The notes below the pieces were generated by a model. The model was given only the letters and a program-made list of their open reading frames with translations. It was not told the origin of the DNA and searched no databases. From Micromonospora sp. WMMD1082 (GTDB taxonomy: Bacteria > Actinomycetota > Actinomycetes > Mycobacteriales > Micromonosporaceae): 64,000 nt of DNA. Made by a program: the position numbers and the translations under genes. The DNA lies in assembly GCF_029626175.1 (NCBI RefSeq), contig NZ_JARUBM010000002.1, positions 186,001 to 250,000 on the forward strand, in the 5' to 3' direction. The number at the start of each line of letters is the position of its first letter. The first letter of the stretch is position 1. This document shows, piece by piece, positions 58,223 through 64,000 of the stretch.

Positions 58223-59598
58223 TCCTCGGTGCTGATGAACACGTTCTTGACGTCGGTGAAGGCGTGCAGGGCGTCCGGGCCCAGCTCGCGGCCCAGGCCG
58301 GAGCGTTTCATCCCGCCGAACGGCGTCCAGTACCGCACCGACGAGTGCGAGTTGACGCTCAGGTTGCCCGACTCCACCGCCCGGGCCACCCGCAGTGCCC
58401 GACCCACGTCCCGGGTCCAGATCGATCCCGACAGGCCGTACTCGGTGTCGTTGGCCAGCCGGACCGCGTCGGCCTCGTCCTCGAAGGGCAGCACCGAGGC
58501 GACCGGGCCGAAGACCTCCTCCCGCCAGTGGCGGTCGGCCGGCGAGTCGGTGAGCAGCACGGTGGGGGCGTACCAGTAGCCAGGGCCGTCGGGGCGGGAG
58601 CCGGTGAAGGCGACCCGCGCGCCGTCGACGTACCCCGCGACCCGGTCCCGGTGCCCGGCCGAGATGAGCGGCCCCATCTCGGCGCTCTCGTCGGCCGGGT
58701 CACCGACCCGGAAGGCGCGCACCGCCGGTTCGAGCAGCTCCAGGAAGCGGTCGTACACCGGGCGTTGCACCAGGATCCGGGAGCGGGCGCAGCAGTCCTG
58801 GCCGGCGTTGTCGAAGACGGCGTACGGCGCGGTCGCGGCGGCCCGCTCGATGTCGGCGTCGGCGAAGACCAGGTTCGCCGACTTGCCGCCCAGCTCCAGG
58901 GTCAGCCGCTTCACCCGCGCCGCGCAGCCGGCCATGATCCGGGCGCCGACCTCGGCGGAGCCGGTGAAGCAGATCTTGCGTACGGCCGGGTGGCTGACGA
59001 ACCGCTCGCCCACCACGTCACCCCGGCCGGGCAACACGGTGAACACGTCCTCGGGCAGACCCGCCACCAGGGCCAGCTCGGCCAGGCGCAGCGCGGTCAG
59101 CGGGGTCAGCTCGGCGGGTTTGAGCACCACCGTGTTGCCGGCGGCGAGGGCCGGGACGAAGCCCCAGGCGGCGATCGGCATGGGGAAGTTCCACGGCACG
59201 ATCACCCCGACCACGCCGAGCGGCTCGTGGAAGGTGACGTCGAGCCCGCCCGGCACCGGGATCTGCCGCCCGGTGAGCCGTTCCGGGGCACCCGCGTAGT
59301 AGTCGAGCACGTCCCGGACGTTGCCGGCCTCCCACCGGGCGTTGCCGATGGTGTGCCCGGCGTTGCGGACCTCCAGCCGCGCCAGCTCCTCCAGGTGCTC
59401 GTCCACCACCGCCGCGAACCGCCGCAGCAACCGGCCCCGGTCCCCCGGCGCCACCCCCCGCCACCGCAGGTACGCCCGCCCCGCCCGCGCGATCGCCGCA
59501 TCCACCTCCCCCACCGAGCTGTCCGCCACCTCCCGCAGAACCTCCCCGCTCGCCGGCTCCCGCACCAGGCGTACCGGGTCAGAGGCGTTCGAAGCCAC
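58219..59598 (-). CDS. NAD(P)-dependent aldehyde dehydrogenase
   Basis: A 459-residue aldehyde dehydrogenase. VIVPWNFPMPIAAWGFVPAL and VLKPAELTPL are the cofactor-binding blocks, the general-base Glu is in TLELGGKSANLVF and the catalytic Cys in FDNAGQDCCARSRI, where two adjacent cysteines occur. The final PFGGMKRSGLGRELGPDAL is typical of the class that oxidises gamma-glutamyl-aminoaldehydes. GTG start overlaps the 3' end of the glutamine-synthetase-like gene by 20 bases; the three genes form one operon. Confidence 0.95.
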   Translation of the reverse strand: MASNASDPVRLVREPASGEVLREVADSSVGEVDAAIARAGRAYLRWRGVAPGDRGRLLRRFAAVVDEHLEELARLEVRNAGHTIGNARWEAGNVRDVLDYYAGAPERLTGRQIPVPGGLDVTFHEPLGVVGVIVPWNFPMPIAAWGFVPALAAGNTVVLKPAELTPLTALRLAELALVAGLPEDVFTVLPGRGDVVGERFVSHPAVRKICFTGSAEVGARIMAGCAARVKRLTLELGGKSANLVFADADIERAAATAPYAVFDNAGQDCCARSRILVQRPVYDRFLELLEPAVRAFRVGDPADESAEMGPLISAGHRDRVAGYVDGARVAFTGSRPDGPGYWYAPTVLLTDSPADRHWREEVFGPVASVLPFEDEADAVRLANDTEYGLSGSIWTRDVGRALRVARAVESGNLSVNSHSSVRYWTPFGGMKRSGLGRELGPDALHAFTDVKNVFISTEE

Positions 59599-60943
59599 GG
59601 GTTAGTTCCCAGTCGGTGACGGCGGCGTCGAAGGCGGCCAGCTCGACGCGGGCCATGTTGGCGTAGTGGGCGACCACGTCCTCCCCGAAGGCATCGCGGG
59701 CGACCTCGGAGGACTGCCAGAGGGTCAGCGCGTCGCGGAGGGTGCCGGGAACCCGGTCCGCCGTGGCGTCGTCGTAGGCGTTGCCGGTGCACTCCGGCCC
59801 CAGCTCCAGCTCCCGCTCGATGCCGTGCACGGCGCCCGCCACCAGGGCGGCGATCGCCAGGTACGGGTTGACATCCGCGCCGGGCACCCGGTTCTCCACC
59901 CGCATCCCCGAACCGTGCCCCACCACCCGCAGCGCGCACGTGCGGTTGTCGACGCCCCAGCGCAGCGCGGTCGGGGCGAACGAGCCCGGCTGGTAGCGCT
60001 TGTAGGAGTTGATGTTCGGCGCGGAGAGCAGGCTCAGCTCCCGCATCGTGGCGAGCAGCCCGGCGAGCACCCGCTGCCCGGTCACGCTCAGGTGCGCCGG
60101 GCCGTCACCCAGCATCGCCGAGCGCCCGGAGGCGTCGCGCAGCGAGAAGTGGATGTGGCAGGAACTGCCCTCGCGGGCGTTCGGCTTGGCCATGAAGGTG
60201 ATCGACATGCCCTCCTGGGCCGCGATCTCCTTCGCCCCGTGCTTGTAGATGACGTGGTGGTCGGCGCAGGCCACCGCCTCGTCGTACCGGAAGGCGATCT
60301 CGTGCTGGCCGAGGTTGCACTCCCCCTTGGCGCTCTCCGGGACCAGCCCGGCACCGGCCATCTCGGTGCGTATCCGGCGCAGCAGCGGCTCCACCCGGGC
60401 GGTGCCGAGCAGCGAGTAGTCCACGTTGTACTGGTTGGCCGGGGTGAGGTCCCGGTAGCCGCGCCGCCACGCCTGCTCGTACGAGTCGCGGAACAGGACG
60501 AACTCCAGCTCCGTCCCGGCGTACGCGGTCAGTCCGTGCGCGGCCAGCCGGTCCACCTGGCGGCGCAGGATCTGCCGGGGCGAGGCGGTCACCGAACCGG
60601 TGCCGTCCAGCCACTCCAGGTCGGCCAGGAGCAGGGCGGTGCCCGGCTGCCACGGGACCCGGCGCAGGGTGTCGAAGTCCGGCGTCATGGCGAGGTCACC
60701 GTAGCCACGGGACCAGCTCGACATCTCGTACCCGTCGACGGTGTTCATGTCGACGTCCACGGCGAGCAGGTAGTCGCACCCCTCACTGCCGTGCGCGACG
60801 ACCTGGTCGAGGAAGTACGGGGCGTGGAACCGCTTGCCCTGCAACCGGCCCTGCATGTCGACCAGGGCCAGCACCACCGTGTCGATCTCCCCCTCGCCGA
60901 CGGCGACCCGCAGTTGCTCCAGCGTGAGCGGCGCTCTTCTCAT
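59579..60943 (-). CDS. Glutamine-synthetase-like gamma-glutamyl-amine ligase (GlnA4-like)
   Basis: A 454-residue type I glutamine synthetase fold protein: N-terminal beta-grasp (VVLALVDMQGRLQGKRFHAP), catalytic domain with AGTELEFVLFRD, GQHEIAFRYDEAVACADHHV, SCHIHFSLRD and NPYLAIAALVAGAVHGIERE. It lacks the adenylylation loop tyrosine context of true GlnA. The genome neighbourhood (ligase, aldehyde dehydrogenase, SDR) equals that of gamma-glutamylpolyamine or glutamate-ethanolamine ligases (Streptomyces GlnA3/GlnA4), so the substrate is likely ethanolamine or a polyamine rather than ammonia. The ATG at 60943 has GGAGG upstream. Confidence 0.88.
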   Translation of the reverse strand: MRRAPLTLEQLRVAVGEGEIDTVVLALVDMQGRLQGKRFHAPYFLDQVVAHGSEGCDYLLAVDVDMNTVDGYEMSSWSRGYGDLAMTPDFDTLRRVPWQPGTALLLADLEWLDGTGSVTASPRQILRRQVDRLAAHGLTAYAGTELEFVLFRDSYEQAWRRGYRDLTPANQYNVDYSLLGTARVEPLLRRIRTEMAGAGLVPESAKGECNLGQHEIAFRYDEAVACADHHVIYKHGAKEIAAQEGMSITFMAKPNAREGSSCHIHFSLRDASGRSAMLGDGPAHLSVTGQRVLAGLLATMRELSLLSAPNINSYKRYQPGSFAPTALRWGVDNRTCALRVVGHGSGMRVENRVPGADVNPYLAIAALVAGAVHGIERELELGPECTGNAYDDATADRVPGTLRDALTLWQSSEVARDAFGEDVVAHYANMARVELAAFDAAVTDWELTRGFERL

Positions 60944-60963
60944 CCGCGAGCCTCCATCAGCAA

Positions 60964-60993
60964 GGTGTACCGGCCACGGCCGATCACCGTCAA
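60964..60993 (-). promoter_or_regulatory. Candidate promoter of the GlnA4-like operon
   Basis: On the minus strand TTGACG (60993-60988) and TACACC (60969-60964) are separated by 18 bases. The expected transcript start is about 15 bases before the ATG at 60943, leaving room for the GGAGG ribosome binding site. Confidence 0.4.
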
Positions 60994-61263
60994 TGGGCCA
61001 CAACGGTCGTACCCGGTGGCACCGGCCGGGCAAACCGGCTGGAGCCGCACTGGACGCAGGTGGTCGGCGGACAAATGCGTTGCCGGTGGGCTGGGCGTAC
61101 CGCATCCTTGGGCGTGTGACCTGGCCCGATCGCGACGGGCCGACCGGGCCCTCGGAACGGCCCGGCAGCCGCGGCGGCGCGGGGAAACGTCACCTCTCTC
61201 TCGGGTACGGCGCTGCGCCCTACCCCGACCCCACCCCGCGCCGCCCGGCTGTCACCCGACCCG

Positions 61264-61298
61264 GGGCCTGTCAGACCCGAAGGGCCTGTCAGACCCGA
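61264..61298. repeat. Two-copy 18-bp tandem repeat downstream of DUF456
   Basis: GGGCCTGTCAGACCCGA appears twice with one base between the copies, 7 bases downstream of the DUF456 stop codon. GGG...CCC within each unit could pair weakly. Confidence 0.5.
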
Positions 61299-61304
61299 GA
61301 TCCG

Positions 61305-61805
61305 TCAGGCCAGCAGCAGGCCGGCCACCCAGAGCGCGCCGATCACCACGCCGGTGAGGAACTCGACCAGCATCGCCAGCCCGGCCGCCGCGACCGCCCG
61401 CTTCGTTGCCGGCCAGGCCAGCCGGGTGTCGCCCAGCCGCAGCCGCTCCATCAGGAAGATGCCGCCGACGAAGCCGATCACCAGCCCGACCACCGGGATG
61501 ACGAAGAAGCCGACCAGGCCCAGCACGGCACCGGCCAGCAGCGAGGAGGTGGGCACCCCGGCGCGTTGCAGGTTGCGGCCCGGCCAGGCGTACTTCACCA
61601 CCGTGCCGCCCACGGCGACCAGGGTGGCCACGGCGAGCACCAGCCACCGGCCGGGTCCGGCGCCGCCGAACAGCGTCCACACCAGCACCCCGCCCCAGCA
61701 CAGCGGCAAGGCGGGTAGGCCGGGCACCACCACCCCGGCCAGCCCGGCCAGGATGGCCAGCGCGGCGACCACCGACACCACCGTTCCGGTCTCCGTCAGG
61801 CTCAC
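61305..61805 (-). CDS. DUF456 membrane protein
   Basis: A 166-residue membrane protein of the DUF456 family with about five helices and two glycine-rich, glycine-zipper-like segments (LAGVVVPGLPALPLCWGGVL and LAGAVLGLVGFFVIPVVGLV). The family has no settled function. GTG start at 61805. Between it and the GGDEF-EAL gene there are 39 bp on the same strand. Confidence 0.88.
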   Translation of the reverse strand: MSLTETGTVVSVVAALAILAGLAGVVVPGLPALPLCWGGVLVWTLFGGAGPGRWLVLAVATLVAVGGTVVKYAWPGRNLQRAGVPTSSLLAGAVLGLVGFFVIPVVGLVIGFVGGIFLMERLRLGDTRLAWPATKRAVAAAGLAMLVEFLTGVVIGALWVAGLLLA

Positions 61806-61844
61806 GTCGGCTCCGTTCGTCCCATCCGGATCATGACACTCTGA

Positions 61845-64000
61845 TCATGACGGTTCGTCGCCACGCAAACGGGCGACGACGGTCTCCGCCGGCCCCGGTG
61901 GGCCGAAGAGTCGACCCTGCGCGGTGTCGCAGCGCAGCGCCCGCAGCCGCTCCGCCTGCGCCTCGGTCTCCACCGCCTCCGCGGTCACCCAGAGTTCCAG
62001 GGCGTGGGCCAGCCGCACCAGGGCGTCGACGATCCGCTCGTCGCGGTGGTCGGCGCTGTCCGGCTGGTTGCCCCGGATGCCCTCGACGAACGGGCCGGCC
62101 AGCTTCAGGGAGGTGATCGGCAGCCGGCGCAGGTACGCCAGGTTGGAATACCCGGTGCCGAAGTCGTCGACGGCCAGCCGTACGCCCAGCGCGGCGAGCC
62201 GGTGCAGCGTCCGCAGCGGCTCCCCCGCGGAGCCCATCACCGCGCTCTCGGTCAGCTCCAGTTGCAGCAGTTCCGCCGGAAGCCCGGTGCTGGCCAGCGC
62301 GTCGGCCACGGTGTCGACGATCGCCGAGGTGTCGGCCTGCCGGGCCGCCAGGTTGACGCTCACCACCAGCCGGGCGGCGGGAAACTCGCGGTGCCACCGC
62401 TGGGCGTCCCGGCAGGCCTGCCGCAGCACCCACTCGCCGAGCCGGACGATCAGGCCGGTCTCCTCGGCCAGCCCGATGAACCGGTCCGGGCCGATCAGTC
62501 CCAGCTCCGGATGCTGCCAGCGGACCAGCGCCTCGACGGCCAGCATCCGCCCGTCCAGCAGCGACACGATCGGCTGGTAGTGCAGCACGAACTCGCCGCG
62601 GTCCAGCGCCACCGGCAGCCCGGCGGCCAGCGCCGACCGGGCGATGTCCCGGGCGCTGCGCTCCGGGTCGTAGACCGCCCACCGGTCCCGGCCCTCGGCC
62701 TTGGCCCAGTAGAGCGTCGCGTCGGCCGCCTTCATCAGCTCCGAGACGCTGGTGCCGGCGACGTCCGAGTCGACGATGCCGACGCTCGCCGAGACCGCGA
62801 GCTGCTGCTCACCGACACGCACCGGCGCGGAGACGGCGGCCAGGGCCGACTCGGCCACGGCGATCACGTCGCCGATGTCGGCGACCCCGTCGACCAGGAT
62901 GACGAACTCGTCGCCGCCCATCCGGGCGACCAGGTAACCCTGCTCCGCCACGCAGTCCGCCAGCCGCCGGGCGATCATCACGAGCAGCCGGTCGCCGAGG
63001 TCGTGGCCGAGGCTGTCGTTGATCGCCTTGAATCCGTCGAGGTCGAGGAAGCAGACACCGACCCGGCCCTGCGGGTCGGGCGCTGTCACCAGCCCGGCCA
63101 GCGTGTCGAAGAACAGCGTCCGGTTCGGCAGGCCGGTGAGCGGGTCGTGCAGCGCCTGGAAGCGCAACCGCTGTTCGAGTTCGTACCGTTCGGTGATGTC
63201 CTCGACCACGGCGACGGTGAACCGGGGCCGGCCGTCGTCGTGGCGGATCAGGGAGACGGCCAGGTCCGTCCAGACCGCGCTGCCGTCCTTGCGGTAGTAG
63301 CGCTTCTCGACCCGGACCGCGTCGTGCTTGCCCTCGATCAGCTCCCGGTACAGCTCCCACATCCCGGCCGCGTCGTCGGCGTGGAACAGCGACGCGACGT
63401 TCATCTGCCGCAGTTCCTCGATTGGGTAGCCGAGCATGTCGGCAAACGCCTGGTTCACGTCGATGATCGCCCCGTCGACCCCGGCGATGCCGATGCCGAT
63501 CGCCGCGCCGTCGAAGACCGCCCGGAACCTGGCCTCGCTGTCGCGCAGCGCCTGCTCCACCGTGTCCCGCGCCTGCCAGGTGGACCGGGCGATCTTCTCC
63601 TGCTGGCCGAAGGTCCGGTCACGCAGCGCCCGCGCGAAGCCGGACGCCAGGCCGCCCTGCACCGCCGCGATCCGCCCGGCGAGCCCCGACGGCACGGCCC
63701 CGGCCCGTCGGGAGCCGGGCCCGCGCGGGGCGGCGAGCACCTCGGCGGGAAACCGGTCGCCGAGCGTACGCACCGACCACTCGACCACCCCCGGCTCGGT
63801 CAGGTGCGCCTCGACCAGCGCCCCACCGATCTCCTCCGCCGCCGCGGTCGCCGCCGGCACCGGCTCGGCCGAGAGCAGCACCTGCGCCAGGCGGAGGGTG
63901 TGCCCGAGCAGCAGCCGCTCGGTTTCGGCCGCGCTCATCGGCACGAAACCGAGCCGGCGTACGGCCCGGGCCCAGTCGGCGGCGTACCGCTGGGCGCCGG
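61845..64000 (-). CDS. PAS-GGDEF-EAL cyclic-di-GMP protein (5' end outside the window)
   Basis: At least 718 residues, with the reading frame still open at the right edge (upstream residues read ...YAADWARAVRRLGFVP before MSAAETERLL), so the true start lies beyond 64000 and the ATG/GTG near 63944 is probably internal. Order: N-terminal regulatory helical region, PAS (about 135-255, GIGIAGVDGAIIDVNQAFAD), GGDEF with intact RMGGDEFV, and EAL with EALVRW, NLAARQ, TESAVMG and DDFGTGYSNL. The usual KID/KLD triad of EAL reads LKLAGPF, losing the Asp, so phosphodiesterase activity may be impaired. It would make and/or degrade c-di-GMP under PAS control. Confidence 0.9.
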   Translation of the reverse strand, partial: GAQRYAADWARAVRRLGFVPMSAAETERLLLGHTLRLAQVLLSAEPVPAATAAAEEIGGALVEAHLTEPGVVEWSVRTLGDRFPAEVLAAPRGPGSRRAGAVPSGLAGRIAAVQGGLASGFARALRDRTFGQQEKIARSTWQARDTVEQALRDSEARFRAVFDGAAIGIGIAGVDGAIIDVNQAFADMLGYPIEELRQMNVASLFHADDAAGMWELYRELIEGKHDAVRVEKRYYRKDGSAVWTDLAVSLIRHDDGRPRFTVAVVEDITERYELEQRLRFQALHDPLTGLPNRTLFFDTLAGLVTAPDPQGRVGVCFLDLDGFKAINDSLGHDLGDRLLVMIARRLADCVAEQGYLVARMGGDEFVILVDGVADIGDVIAVAESALAAVSAPVRVGEQQLAVSASVGIVDSDVAGTSVSELMKAADATLYWAKAEGRDRWAVYDPERSARDIARSALAAGLPVALDRGEFVLHYQPIVSLLDGRMLAVEALVRWQHPELGLIGPDRFIGLAEETGLIVRLGEWVLRQACRDAQRWHREFPAARLVVSVNLAARQADTSAIVDTVADALASTGLPAELLQLELTESAVMGSAGEPLRTLHRLAALGVRLAVDDFGTGYSNLAYLRRLPITSLKLAGPFVEGIRGNQPDSADHRDERIVDALVRLAHALELWVTAEAVETEAQAERLRALRCDTAQGRLFGPPGPAETVVARLRGDEPS

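Larger units (their letters stand above)
60944..61304. other. 361-bp intergenic region upstream of the GlnA4-like operon
   Basis: Contains the candidate promoter at 60964-60993. Near its far end an 18-bp tandem repeat, GGGCCTGTCAGACCCGA, occurs at 61264-61280 and 61282-61298, just after the stop codon of the DUF456 gene on the minus strand. No credible gene was found; both flanking genes are on the minus strand. Confidence 0.75.

Noticed and set aside
57449..60943. Possible natural-product biosynthesis cluster
   Set aside because: The three genes are an SDR, an aldehyde dehydrogenase and a glutamine-synthetase-like ligase; no assembly-line, terpene or precursor-peptide genes accompany them.

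Overview
The window is about 64 kb of very GC-rich DNA (codon third positions mostly G or C, many GTG starts, dense overlapping GTGA/ATGA gene junctions) from an actinomycete. The gene order on the minus strand (rimP-nusA-ylxR-infB-rbfA-nrnA-dinF-like ... truB-ribF-rpsO-pnp-M16 ... dapB ... thyX-dapA-rnj ... ftsK ... rimO-pgsA-cinA-clgR-pspA) is the one known from Mycobacterium tuberculosis Rv2841c to Rv2743c and from Streptomyces. Protein content, F420-type and PadR/ABC accessory genes, and the intergenic palindromes suggest Micromonosporaceae (Micromonospora or a close relative); this family assignment is an inference.

Layout: 1-6.4 kb holds envelope-stress genes (pspM-like, pspA, clgR), cinA C-terminal domain, pgsA, rimO and an ornithine-cyclodeaminase-like gene. 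6.4-7.3 kb is a guanidine-III riboswitch, a Gdx-type guanidinium exporter and a small membrane protein. 7.5-10.4 kb is a VOC protein and ftsK; 10.5-12.6 kb a coupled pair of YbjN genes; 12.6-17.5 kb a secreted chymotrypsin-like protease, RNase J, dapA and thyX. 17.5-22.7 kb contains a DUF2752 protein, an AlkX/YcaQ-like glycosylase, two GNATs, a GT87-type glycosyltransferase and dapB.

The outstanding accessory element is at 22.7-27.7 kb: a small EACC1-like gene translationally coupled to a 1519-residue caspase-nSTAND-NTPase-WD40 protein, sitting between the M16 peptidase and dapB genes, which are neighbours in Streptomyces. It looks like an NTP-dependent biological conflict (immunity or programmed death) system.

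27.7-44.5 kb is translation and RNA metabolism: M16 peptidase, pnp, rpsO, ribF, truB, a MATE transporter, small membrane proteins, nrnA, rbfA, DUF503, infB, ylxR, nusA, rimP. 44.6-51.4 kb is accessory: a lipoprotein and DUF4439 pair, a PadR-ABC-FtsX operon with a palindromic operator, a Ddn-like F420 protein and a nucleotidyltransferase-like protein. 51.5-57.3 kb has a VIT transporter, map, a STAS protein and a 1256-residue sensor kinase/receiver/PP2C/anti-sigma-kinase fusion that together look like a one-polypeptide stress partner-switching module. 57.4-61 kb is an SDR-aldehyde dehydrogenase-glutamine-synthetase-like operon resembling the glnA4 (glutamate-ethanolamine ligase) locus. The window ends in a DUF456 protein and a GGDEF-EAL protein cut by the right edge.

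Several long perfect or near-perfect inverted repeats lie between genes (7370-7495, 38876-38909, 39313-39354, 51387-51462). Some can serve as terminators; others look like dispersed palindromic elements. No tRNA, rRNA, CRISPR array, insertion sequence or transposase gene was seen.
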